The position numbers and the translations under genes are program-made. The notes beneath the pieces are model-generated. The model was given only the letters and a program-made list of their open reading frames with translations, was not told the DNA's origin and made no database searches. This document shows positions 22,930 to 33,379 of a stretch of DNA of 64,000 nucleotides, piece after piece; the stretch's first letter is position 1; every line of letters starts with the position of its first letter. The DNA is from Bos javanicus (taxonomy: Eukaryota > Chordata > Mammalia > Artiodactyla > Bovidae): positions 4,756,854-4,820,853 of the forward strand of contig NC_083897.1 in the NCBI RefSeq assembly GCF_032452875.1. The letters run 5' to 3'.

Positions 22930-23440
22930 AATGTTTGACTGCTGACAGCTTTTAAGCTTCACCCTCCCTCTTCCCTTTGTGCCTCGCATCTTGGTAAGTT
23001 GGTAAGAAAGCCTGGGTTCTCCTTTGTTTGGCACCAGCCATAGATTCAAACCCCCGGGCCCCAACTCATGGACAAAAACCTTCACTCCAGCCCACCTCTC
23101 CCCAGACAACCATAAAAATCCCCAGCCATGGCTTCCCAGGTGGCACTAGTGGTAAAGAATCTGCTGGCCAACGCAGGAGATGCTGGTTTGATCCCTGGGT
23201 CATGAAGGTCCCCTGGAGAAGGAAACGGCAACCCACTCCAGTATTAAGAAAAGAAAAAAAAAGAAAGAAAAAACCCCAAGCCAGTCTTTCTTTCCTTCCT
23301 CTCTCATATCATTTCAGGTCAGTTTGAGATGCCTGCCCTGGTTGCCCCAGAAAGCCTCATTATGTAAGCAATTTCAGTGTTGACATCAAAACTAAATTTG
23401 GGGTGGGGGTCCATGCTGTCTCTGTAGGGTGTCCACAGTC
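22930..23440 (+). mobile_element. Degraded ERV LTR, left copy (with a nested SINE)
   Basis: Homologous by eye to 27364-27718: shared landmarks are TGTTTG near the start, GACAGCTTTTA, AAAGCCT, AAATCCCCAGCCA, AGTCTTTCTTT, CCCCAGAAAGC and AAATTTGGG near the end, in the same order and orientation. A Bov-tA SINE interrupts it at 23129-23268. Read as the upstream LTR of a decayed class I provirus; the edges are approximate. Confidence 0.6.
23129..23268 (+). repeat. Bov-tA SINE with A-rich tail, 3'-shortened
   Basis: Normal tRNA-like head, but the BovA part stops early at CCACTCCAGTATT and passes into an AAGAAAGAAA tail. Flanks AAAAATCCCCAGCCA and AAAACCCCAAGCCA are a diverged target-site duplication within the LTR. 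Confidence 0.85.
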
Positions 23441-23765
23441 AGTACTGTGAGCAGAATGCTGAGACAATGATCACCACCACCAGGGGTGTGTCTTCTCTTG
23501 CTCTAGCTTGCTAACTGACTCTGATGCCTGCTGGCTAGCTTGCCCTTTGAGTTGTGCTCCTTTGTGTTACATTGGCTGAGTCCTACAGAGCTGTGTTATA
23601 GATTTAACTAAGTCAGAAGTTTCAATAATTAATTGGCATTTAGAAGTATGGGATCAGAGCCCTCTTTAAAGTGAATGACCCTGGGTTGTGTGTCTTGGCC
23701 CAGACCTATCTGTGTGTCTTAGAATGAATCATCTGTCTTGATTTCAGCCTAAGCTGTGACTAATG

Positions 23766-23910
23766 CTGTTGTTGAGTTGCTAAGTTGTGTTTGACTCTGC
23801 GACCCCATGAACTGTAGCCCACCAGGTTCCTCTGTCCATGGGATTTCCCAGGCAAGAATACTGGAATGGGTTGTCACTTCCTTCTCCAGGGGCTCTTCCT
23901 GACCCAGAGA
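23766..23910 (-). repeat. Bov-tA SINE (minus), incomplete
   Basis: BovA part in reverse, then CTTCTCCAGG and a shortened head. It runs into an AT-rich simple region (23911-24003) with TA, TAATTA and ATTATAA units. Confidence 0.8.
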
Positions 23911-24003
23911 AGCCATATATATATATATATAAAATCATACATCAATGTGAATCAGTCATAATTATAATTATAAAATTATAATTATAAAATTATATAATTA
24001 TAA

Positions 24004-25858
24004 AAGAAGAGAAGCGAAAGGCAAAGGAAAAAGGGAAAGATATACACAGCTGAATGCAGAGTTCCAAAGAACAGCAAGGAGAAATAAGAAAGCCGTCTTA
24101 AGTGAACAATGCAAAGAAATAGCAAAAAACATAGAATGGGTAAGATTAGAGATCTCTTTAGGAAAACTGGAGATACCAAGGGAACATTTTATGCAAAGAT
24201 GGACACAATAAAGGACACAAACAGCAAGGTCCTAACAGAAGCAGAACAGATTAAAAAGAGGTGGCAAGAATACAAAGAAGAACTATACAAAAAAGATCTT
24301 AATGACCCAGATATCCACGACGGTGCAGTCACTCACTTAGAGCCAGACATCCTGAAGTGTGAACTCATGTGGGCCTTAGGAAGCATTACTATGAACAAAG
24401 CTAGTGAAGGTAATGGAATTCCTTCCAGCTGAGCTATTTCAAATCCTAAAAGAAGATGCTGTTAAAGTGCTGCACTCAATATATCAGCAAATTTGGAAAA
24501 CTCAACAGTGACTACAGGACTGGAAAAGGTCAGTTTTCATTTCAATTCCAAAGAAAGGCAATGCCAAAGAATGTTCAAACCACTGTACAATTGCTCTCAT
24601 TTCACATGCTAGCAAGGTAATGTTCAAAATCCTTCAAGCTAGGCTTCAACAGTACATGAACTAAGAACTTCCAGATGTATAAGGTAGATATAGAAAAGGC
24701 AAGGACCCAGAGATCACATTGCCGACATTTGTTGGATCACAGAAAAAGCAAGAGGGTTCCAGAAAAACACCTGTTTTATTTACTATGCTAAAGCCTTTGA
24801 CTGTGTGGATCACAACAAACTGTAGAAAATTTTTAAAGAGATGGGAATGCCAAACCACCTTACCTGCCTCCTGAGACACCTGTATTCAGGTCAAGAAGCA
24901 ACAGAACGGGACATGGAACAACGGACTGGTTCCAAATAGGGAAAGGAGTACGTCAAGGCTGTATATTGTCACCCTGCTTATTTAACCTATATGCAGAGTA
25001 CATCATGCGAATGCTGGGCTGGATGAAGCACAAGCTGGAATCAAGATTGCTGGAAGAAATATCAATAACCTCAGATATGCAGATGATACCACTCTAATGG
25101 AAGAAAGCAAAGAGGAACTAAAGAGCCTGTTGATGAGGGTGAAAGAGGAGAGTGAAAAAGCTGGCTTAAAACTCAACATTCAAAAACCTAAGATCATGGC
25201 ATCCAGTCACATCACTTCATGGCAAATAGAAGGGGAAAAAGTGATAGCAGTGACAGACTTTATTTTCTTGGGCTCCAAAACCACTGCAGATGGTGACTGC
25301 AGCCACGAAATTAAAAGATGCTTGTTCCATGGAAGAGAAGCTATGACAAACCTAGACAGCATATTCAAAAGCAGAGACATCACTTTGCTGACAAAGGTCC
25401 ATATAGTCAAAAAGCTATGGTTTTCCAGTAGTCATGTACGGATGTGAGAGTTGAATCATAAAGAAGACTGAGCGCCAAAGAATTGATGCTTTTGAACTAT
25501 GGTGATGGAGAAGACTCTTGAGAGTTCCTTGGACAGCAAGGAGATCAAACTATTTAATCCTAAAGGAAATCAACCCTGAATATTCATTGGAAGGACTGAT
25601 GCTGAAGCTGAAACTCCAATACTTTGGCCACATAATGAGAAGAACTGACTCATTGGAAAAGACCCTGATGCTGGGAAAGATTGAAGGCAGGAGAAGAAGG
25701 GAATGACAGAGGATAAGATGGTTGGATGGCATCACCGACTCAATGGACATGAGTTTGAGCAAACTCCAGGTGATAGTGAAGGACAGGGAAGCCTGGAATG
25801 CTGCAGTCCAAGAGATTGCAAAGAGTTAGACATGACTTAGCGACTGAACAACAACAAT
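24004..25858 (+). mobile_element. BovB LINE, 1.85-kb 3' part with broken reverse transcriptase
   Basis: The longest BovB copy here. It covers the reverse transcriptase region (the catalytic box reads RYADDT near 25074-25091), the ORF2 C-terminal part and the 3' end with tail ACTGAACAACAACAATAA. Several frameshifts and stops break the frame (for example a small deletion near 24680 and stops near 24430 and 25448), so it is dead. Known: BovB is an RTE-clade LINE that entered ruminants horizontally and supplies the enzyme that mobilises Bov-tA and BOV-A2. Confidence 0.92.
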
Positions 25859-25860
25859 AA

Positions 25861-25945
25861 TTAAGACTGGTTCACGTCAGTGTATGGCAGAGACCAACAC
25901 AATACTGTAAAGCAATTATCCACCAAGGGAAAAAAATATGTTATA
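25861..25945 (+). repeat. Bovine L1 3' tail fragment
   Basis: Text TGGTTCACGTCAGTGTATGG, then ACTGTAAAGCAATTATCCACC and an A-run, typical of the extreme 3' end of ruminant L1. It abuts the BovB tail. Confidence 0.65.
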
Positions 25946-26049
25946 TAAGTCTTAAGTGAATAAAGAAAAATGTTTAACTTTTAGTATCAACTATTAAAAA
26001 CTTTCAAGTGAAAAAAGAATGAATGATGCCCCACAGTAGATTTTTGTAG

Positions 26050-26372
26050 CCTCAGTGCTGTGGTCCCGCCCATTAAGGTTTCTGTACTCAAAATTATTGA
26101 AACTACTGACTCTGTCCAAGCAAATGGTAGATATTTTTCTGTAACAGATTTGACTAATACATTCTGTTCAGTCTCTATTTCAAAAGTCTCTCAACTGTAG
26201 TTTGCCTTCACCTCCTAAGGTACATGATACACTTTACCTGGTTATCTATGGAGCACATCAACAGTCTTGCCATCGCACACAATCTTTGCAAAATGATCTT
26301 AACTGCATCCAGCTTTTTCCAGGGGCACAGATATGGCTTTATACTCCTGACATCCTCTTCTGAGGCTACTCA

Positions 26373-26403
<31 letters not shown>

Positions 26404-27065
26404 TAAGTCGCTTCAGTCATGTCCGACTCTGTGCGACCCCATAGATGGAAGCCCACTAGGCTCCTCTGTCCCTGGGATTCTCCAGGCAAGAATACTAGAG
26501 TAGGTTGCCATTTCCTTCTCCAATGAATGAAAGTGAAAAGTGAAAGTGAAGTTGCTCAGTTGTGCCTGACTCTTAGCGACCCCATGGGCTGCAGCCTACC
26601 AGGCTCCTCCATCCATGGGATTTCCCAGGCAAGAGTACTGGAGTGGGGTACCATTGCCTTCTCCGAGGCTGTTCACTAGGCACATTTATTCAGGATGAAC
26701 ACAATCACATAGGGAGCTCAAAAAGGGGGCTAGGCCATTGCCTCACAAACAGTGCAAGACCCCACTACCTCTGTAAATTCCTGAAAATTATTTGGTAAAC
26801 GGAGGACCCCTCCATACCTGACACTGTCAAGAAATAGTTACGAATTCTCAACTTCCAGTGTTAAAACAAGCCCAGTATCTTTTAGGCCTTTTGGGTTCTG
26901 GCGGTTACGTACTCCTTATTTACAATTTTTCCTTTAGCCCATTCATGCAATTATTTGCAAATCAGCCCACCTTGAATGGAGCCCCTTCCAACAAAGGCTC
27001 TAGATTCTGTCAAAATTGCAATACAACAGCCACTCTCATTAGTGCCCCTTGGCTAGACTCCTTTC
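26050..27065 (+). pseudogene. Decayed class I endogenous retrovirus pol remnant
   Basis: Two stretches either side of the BOV-A2 at 26374-26664 read as a broken retroviral reverse transcriptase. Upstream, the fragment IAHNLC and a YGFILLTS stretch sit where the polymerase active-site region is expected, but the paired aspartates are absent. Downstream, KQAQYLLGLLG (26864-26896) matches the thumb/connection part of class I ERV pol. Stops and frameshifts are frequent. With similar LTR-like sequences at 22930-23440 and 27364-27718 in the same orientation, this is best read as the inside of one highly degraded provirus. No gag or env was recognised. It cannot encode an enzyme. Confidence 0.65.
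26374..26664 (-). repeat. BOV-A2 SINE (minus) inside the ERV remnant
   Basis: (TGC)n tail first, then both half-units. Target-site duplication GAGGCTACTCAC (26362-26373) and GAGGCTGTTCAC (26665-26676). Confidence 0.92.
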
Positions 27066-27097
27066 ACAAAGAGAAGCTTTAGCAACCTTCTCTCATG

Positions 27098-27251
27098 CCT
27101 CCTGGCTTCTCTGTCCATGGGATTTCCCAGACAGGAATACTGGAGTGGTTTGCCATTTCTTTTTCCAGGGCATCTTCCCTACCCAGGGATCAAACCCGTG
27201 TCTCCTGCTTGGCAGATGGATTCTTTACTGCTGAGCCACCTGGGAAGCCCT
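27098..27251 (-). repeat. Bov-tA SINE (minus), 3'-truncated
   Basis: Lacks the BovB-like tail. The reversed head ends CTGAGCCACCTGGGAAGCCC. It separates the pol remnant from the right LTR-like copy. Confidence 0.85.
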
Positions 27252-27363
27252 CAGGCCACAAAGAGTGCCATAATCAACTTCAGTTAAATGAAGTGTCATA
27301 CACTTTTGTCATCACTCAAACACTGGGGTGAATTATCATGAAGAGTCTGACTTCGCTTTTTTA

Positions 27364-27718
27364 TGTTTGCGGACAGCTTTTAGGCCTCAACCCTCACTCT
27401 CCCCTTGTACCCCCTCATCTGGGAAAGCTAGGAAGAAAGCCTCAGTGCTTTCTCCCTTGGTGATGGCAAGACTTTCAAACCACAAGCCCCCACCTGCACG
27501 CAGGAACTGTCACCACAGCCCCAACTCTAACTACAACTAAAATCCCCAGCCAGTCTTTCTTTGCTCTCTCAAGCCATTTTTGGACCAACTCGGGAAGTCT
27601 GGCTGTTCTCCCCAGAAAGCTCCTTAATGGAATAAACATTTTCAAACCCTCTTACTGTGCATGTGATGTCATCAGTCTGGACGTCTGGACCAAATTTGGG
27701 ATGGAGGCTCACCCTACA
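27364..27718 (+). mobile_element. Degraded ERV LTR, right copy
   Basis: Homologous to 22930-23440 as described there. It has an AATAAA (27630-27635) at the position expected for the LTR poly(A) signal. Edges are approximate; no target-site duplication was found. Confidence 0.55.
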
Positions 27719-28099
27719 CGATGGTCACAACATATGTCTGCCATGTCTCCCCTCCTGGTCTCAAGGTAACTGCTGCAGCTGCAAACAACACAACCCCATC
27801 CTGGCATCCTAAGGATGAGGGCTCGTGGAAAAAGGTTTGCACTTTATTGGTCCTCTATCTAATCACAAAGGAAAATCTTTCCCTGAAACTCCCAGCAAAT
27901 TTCCTGATATATCTCACTGACTAGCACAGGGTTACATGTCCACCCCTAAGTCAATCACAAGACCCTGCCCAGGGTTCATACGCCACTGACTAAGCAATGT
28001 AGAGGTTCTGTTAGCAAGGAAGAAAGTAGGGTTTGCTGTCCTAGGAATGTTGACACTGTCCATTTTCAGATATGTAGGATTTTTGCAAATGGGTCAGTA

Positions 28100-28500
28100 T
28101 ATTTATACAATATTAACTTGCACACTATTTTTCTGATTGGCTATTAGCTTTATCAGCTTCACAAAATGAACTGGGGAGCTGCCCATGTTTTTCTATGGTG
28201 TGGAATATATATCTTTAACTTACAATATGCATCTTTAATATACTTTTAAGAGTTATTATACTCCTTCATATATAATACAAGAATCTCACAACAAGGAATT
28301 GTTCTTGGATATGAACCAAAAGTAACATATAAATGTTGGTCGAATCTCTTTGCAGCTATATTTATAAATGAGATGGGTCAATAGTAATCTTTTTGGTACT
28401 ATATTTTTGTCATCAGATATTATATAATAATGGCTATACAAAATGATCTGGGGGAGTTTTTCATATTTTTCTATGGTTGAAATGGCATACATCATAATTA
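28100..28500 (-). repeat. Old L1-like sequence
   Basis: Contains two related phrases (TGGGGAGCTGCCCATGTTTT and GGGGGAGTTTTTCATATTTT) that read as antisense L1 ORF2. Low certainty. Confidence 0.4.
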
Positions 28501-28504
28501 CCTG

Positions 28505-28556
28505 GTTGTCGCAAAGAGTCAAACACGACTGAGCAACTGAACTGAACTGAACTGAA
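28505..28556 (+). mobile_element. Extremely truncated BovB 3' end
   Basis: Only about 52 bases of the BovB 3' terminus (GTCGCAAAGAGTCAAACACG then repeated ACTGA tail units): an insertion aborted almost at once. Confidence 0.85.
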
Positions 28557-29061
28557 AGGTTAAATAGGAATTAACACAGAATCATTTTTGTGCTTTTAAT
28601 AACTGACTATACTATAACTGTGTATTTATAAATTGGAGTGCCCTGAGACTCAGTCCTCTATTTTCTATTCTCCTCTCTTCCTAGGAGATCTCATTCAAGT
28701 CCTTGGTTATTAAGTACCATCGATTTCTTCCGTGTGCTCCAAACCTGTATATCCCAGAAGGCCTGCTTGATATCTCTAGTCTGGTCACTAAAAGACATCA
28801 CAAACCACATCTCTGAAACAATTGCTCAAACTTAAAAACTAGGGGTCATCCTTGTCTCCTTTTTTTCCTCTTAATCTTTACAACCCCCATCCAAACAATC
28901 TATAATATCTCTCAATTTTACTTTCAAAAAGTGACTCTATATGCGTTCAATAGCTACAAGTTAAGGGAAGAAAAATGTATGGATCTTAAGTTTAAGAGAG
29001 ATGTCTAGGTTGGGAATACTTCGACTTGTGGTGGATGCAAGTAGTATTTTAAAGTATAGAG

Positions 29062-29215
29062 AGGCTTCTCTGGTGGTCCCGTGGTTAAGACTGTGCACTT
29101 CCACTGCAGGTGATGTGGATTTGATCTCTGGTCAGAGAACTAAGATCCCACATAAGATCCCATATGCCCCACAGTGTGGCCAAAAATAACAATAAAATAA
29201 AATAAATTAGAAAAA
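29062..29215 (+). repeat. CHR-type tRNA-derived SINE
   Basis: Head GGCTTCTCTGGTGGTCCCGT and a TAACAATAAAATAAAATAAA-type tail. Boundaries approximate. Confidence 0.85.
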
Positions 29216-30539
29216 ATAAAATTGTGCAATTGGGCCAAGATGGCAGAGTAGAAAGACCCTGAGCTCATCTCCTCTCACAGGCACATCAAAATTACAATGA
29301 TTTAACAGCACACCTATCAGTGAAAAAACCCAGAACCTACAAGAAAAGATAATCTACAACTAAAGATATAAATAAGAAATCACAACAAGAGGGGTATGAA
29401 GGGTGAAGTCCAATATAGTCAAGTCTCATCCCCCTAAGTGGTGACCCACAAAAGGGAGAATAATTATAACTGCAAAGGTTCTCCCCAAGGAGTGAGAGGT
29501 CTGAGCCCAACATTGGACACCCCAGTCCAGGGGTCCTGCATGGGGAAAGATGATTCCCTAGAAGGTTTGGCTTTGAAGGACAGCTGCGCTCAATTTCCAA
29601 AGACAACGAGGACTGGAGGAAATAGACTCCACTCTTAAAGCGTGCACCCAAATCTTATATGCTCCCGGACCCAGGGCAGAAGCACTAATTTGAAAGAAGC
29701 CTTGGTCAGACCTACCTGCTGATCTGGAAAATCTCCTGGAGAGACAAGAGGCAACTATATCTCACCCTGGGGACACAGACACTGGTGGCAGCCATTTCCG
29801 AGAGCTCTTTCTACCATGTGGACGCTGGTGCTGGCAAGCACCATTTTGGAATCCTCCCTCTAGCTTATTAGCTTCAGGACCCAGCCCCACTCATGCCCAA
29901 CAGCCCATAGGCACCAGTACTGGGATACCTCTGGCCAAGCAACTAACTGTGAGGGGGCACAGCCCTATGCACTAGCAGACAGGTTGCCTTAAGATCCTCT
30001 GAGCCCACAGCCACCCTTAGACTAGGCCCTGTCCATGAGAGGGCCCAGAAACAGGCCCCACACACCAGTGCACATGTAACAGATCAGGGACCATCAGGTT
30101 CCTGTGGCCAAAGATAGTGGGACACAGCTCTACCCAACGGTGGGCAGACACCAGCCCCAGAATCCCAGGCCCTGCCCAGCAGCAAGCCTGTTCTAGACTT
30201 TCCCTCCAGCATGCGGACACTAGCTCCATGAAAATCACAGCCCCCAACCTATGTACCCAAGTCACACACCAGCAGGCCAGCTCCAGCCCTAGTACTAGAT
30301 GGGCCCAGGCCCTGCCCACCAGCAAGCCTCCTCTAGCCTCAAGACAAGCCTCACCCCTCACAGGTGAACACCAGCCCCAGGAAAACCATAGTCCTGAAGC
30401 CTACAGACCCAGGTCAATCACCATCAGGACACAACCAGCACTAGAATCGACTGGGCCCTGGTCCCACCCACAAGCAGGTCAATATAAGCTTCAAGACACT
30501 CTGGGTCTTGCTGCCAGCTGTGTCAGGAACCAATTCTGG

Positions 30540-30593
30540 GACCCCCCCACCCCCCCACTCCCCCCATCCCCCCACTCCCTCCCCCCCCCAGCC
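30540..30593 (-). repeat. C-rich tract (G-runs on the minus strand)
   Basis: About 54 bases of C-runs separated by single A, T or AT bases, giving at least five runs of six or more G on the minus strand. It lies at the end of the L1 5' UTR part. A strong G-quadruplex candidate on the minus strand and i-motif candidate on the plus strand. Confidence 0.9.
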
Positions 30594-30676
30594 AAGGCCC
30601 TGTAGACAGATCCCAGGACCTGGCTTTACCTACCAACAGACTGGCACTAGATCTGGCTAGTAAACAAATGGGACCT

Positions 30677-31240
30677 GCTGCTGCTGCTGCTGCTAAGTCG
30701 CTTCAGTCGTGTCCGGCTCTGTGCGACCCCATAGATGGAAGCTCACCAGGCTCCCCCGTCCCTGGGATTCTCCAGGCAAGAACACTGGGGTGGGTTGCCA
30801 TTTCCTTCTCCAAAGAATTAAAGTGAAAAGTGAAAGGGAAGTCGCTCAGTCGTGTCAGACTCTTAGCGACCCCATGGACTGCAGCCTACCAGGCTCCCCC
30901 GTCCCTGGGATTCTCCAGGCAAGAACACTGGAGTGGGTTGCCATTTCCTTCTCCAAAGAATTAAAGTGAAAAGTGAAAGGGAAGTCGCTCAGTCGTGTCA
31001 GACTCTTAGCGACCCCATGGACTGCAGCCCACCAGGCTCCCCCGTCCCTGGGATTCTCCAGGCAAGAACACTGGAGTGGGTTGCCATTTCCTTCTCCAAA
31101 GAATTAAAGTGAAAAGTGAAAGGGAAGTCGCTCAGTCGTGTCAGACTCTTAGCGACCCCATGGACTGCAGCCCACCAGGCTCCTCCATCCACGGGATTCT
31201 CCAGGCAAGAGTACTGGAGTGGGGTGCCACTGCCTTCTCC
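30677..31240 (-). repeat. BOV-A2 SINE with tandemly expanded half-units (four instead of two)
   Basis: After a (TGC)n tail, the half-unit AAGTGAAAAGTGAAAGGGAA recurs at 30821, 30964 and 31107, an exact 143-base period. The second and third units are almost identical (one visible difference, CCTACC versus CCCACC). The whole is flanked by an exact target-site duplication AAATGGGACCT at 30666-30676 and 31241-31251, so it is a single insertion into L1. Confidence 0.92.
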
Positions 31241-31872
31241 AAATGGGACCTAATTAAATTTAAAAACTTTTGCACAGCAAAGGAAATCATTGACAAAATG
31301 AAAAGACAGGCTACTGAATGGGAGAAAATATTTGCAAATGATATGATCAATAAGGGGTTAATATCCAAAATATATAAATAGCTCATACAACTCAACATCA
31401 AAAAACAACCCATTCAAAAAATAGGCATAAGACCTAAATAGTTTCTCCAGAGATGACATATAGGTGGCAAACAGACACATGAAAGGATGCTCAACAGTGC
31501 TCATCATCAGAGAAATGTAAATCAAAACCATGAGCTACCACCTCACACCTGTCAGAATGGCCATTGTCAAAAAGGCCACAAATAAGAATGTGGAGGAAAG
31601 GGAACTGCGGTACATTGTTAGTGGGAATGTAAATTGGTGCAGCTACTATGGAAAATAGTATGGATGTTTCTCCAAAAACTAAAAATAGAACTACCAAACG
31701 ATCCAGCAATTCCATTTCTTGGTATATATCCAAAGAAAATGAAAACACTAATTCAAAAATTGACATGCACCTCAATGTTCATAGCAGCATTACCTACAAT
31801 TATTTACAATAGCCAAGATATGGAAGCAAGCTAAATGTCCATCAACAGACAAACTGATAAAGAAGATCTGAG

Positions 31873-31874
<2 letters not shown>

Positions 31875-31909
<35 letters not shown>
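31875..31909 (+). repeat. (AC)n microsatellite
   Basis: About 17 AC units within the L1 3' region, at a spot where L1 normally has a short AC/TA run. Confidence 0.95.
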
Positions 31910-31911
<2 letters not shown>

Positions 31912-32329
31912 GGAATACTACACAGCCAGAAGAAAGAATGAAATTCTGTCATCTGCAACAACGTAGGTGGACCTGGAGGACAGTATGCTTAGTAAAATCA
32001 GTCAGAGAAAGTAAAATACTGTATATTGTCATTTATATCTAAAAAACCTGAAAACTAAGACAAGATAGTCAATGTAAAAAAAAGAAATAGATTCACAGAT
32101 ACAGACAACAAACTAGTGATTACCAGTGGTGAGAGGGAAGGGGGAAAGGCAAGATAGGAGTAGGGGATTAAGACGTACCAATTATTATGTATAAAATAAA
32201 TAAGCTACAAGGATATATTTATTGTACAGCACAGGGAACATAGCCAATATTTTATAACCATAAATGGAATATAATCTATAAAAATGTTGAAGGACTATGT
32301 TATATACCTGAAACTAATATCATATTATA

Positions 32330-33379
32330 AATCAACTCTCTCTCTACATATATGTGCATATATATAACCAGACAGGATCTGGGGCTGCAACTGGGCATAG
32401 ACTGTTAAAACTATCACCCCACCATTACCACTATTATGACTTCTATTAGCAGCAACTATGTAATCATTGCAATAAGAATTAACATATTCTAAACATTTTC
32501 ATCTTCACAACCTTATAAGGTAGATCCTACCTATATTCCCATTTTACAGCTGATGGGGTTGAAGTCCAGAGAAAACAAAATAACAGTATAGGAGTGAATA
32601 AGCTTATTCAAGGAGAACATATAGAATGAAGAGGAGGGGTCTGAAGACAAAACTGGGAAAATACTAACTTTGGAGCCGTGGGCAGAGAAGAACAAACAGT
32701 TGAAAGAAACAGAAAGATAAGCCAGAGGGACAGGAGGAGCATCAGAAGAATTTGATGTCACAGAAAGCAAGATAGGATAGAGTGAGTGCCAAGGAGGGAA
32801 TGGTCAAAAGACTCAAAGCCTACTGAAAAAAATCACATAAAAACTATCAAAGTATCCACTTGCTTTTGTAGTGAGATAGTGACTATTGGTGACCTTATCA
32901 GAGATTTTTCACTAAAGTTTTTGTAGGGTGAAAACCAAAGTGCAGCAGGTTGAACGGTAAAGGGAGCATCGCGAAGTGGACCTAGGATGGACTACTCTAA
33001 TGAGAAGAAAGAAAGTCCAGGACGCAGGTTAGAGGGAGGAAATTATTCCAAGCACATAGGGAACCTGAACAGGCTTACTGTCTGGGAGAAAAATACCCAG
33101 TAGCACAGGGGTGGTGCAGCCCGGCTGAGATGCAGGAAATACGGGGGTTGGGGGGAGGGGTGGGAAGACGAAGTGAAGTCCCTGAAAAAAAGGAATAGGA
33201 GGAACTGGGATCTAGAGCTTGAAGATAGGGTTCAGCAAGGAAAACCAAGGGGCTTCATGGCTCAACCACTTGATTTTGACTAGCCGAAGTCCAAGGCTGT
33301 CTGCTTTAGGATTAGGGAAGAGTATAGACAGCTTGAAACCTTATAGAAAATGTGAGATAACGGCTGACGTAAAGCGAGA
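32330..33379. other. Intergenic; probable MIR/L2 relic, otherwise nothing recognised
   Basis: 32460-32575 (ATTTTCATCTTCACAACCTT, then CCCATTTTACAGCTGATGGG) looks like an old MIR-type SINE. The remainder up to the CpG-rich region shows no feature I can name. Confidence 0.45.

Larger units (their letters stand above)
29228..32320 (+). mobile_element. Rearranged L1 LINE: 5' UTR joined to ORF2 3' end
   Basis: 29228-30660 looks like an L1 5' UTR (opens GGGCCAAGATGGCAGAGTAG, and contains about three degenerate 140-150-base tandem units around 30.16, 30.30 and 30.45 kb). From about 30662 the text switches to the end of ORF2 (resuming at 31252 after a SINE) and runs to the 3' UTR near 32.3 kb. ORF1 and most of ORF2 are missing. 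It cannot encode transposition proteins; the 162-residue frame at 30117-30605 is 5' UTR sequence. Confidence 0.7.

Noticed and set aside
24109..25447. Possible functional reverse transcriptase gene
   Set aside because: It is BovB with several frameshifts and stops; not an intact ORF2.
26224..26406. Frame ending in a poly-cysteine run
   Set aside because: The CCCC run is the (TGC)n tail of a reversed BOV-A2 SINE, not a protein feature.
26050..27065. Possible active retroviral gene
   Set aside because: The remnant lacks the paired active-site aspartates, is split by a SINE and has many stops. Only a fossil is supported.
30117..30605. 162-residue Ser/Pro-rich frame
   Set aside because: It lies in the L1 5' UTR with degenerate tandem units and a C-rich tract; no known protein.
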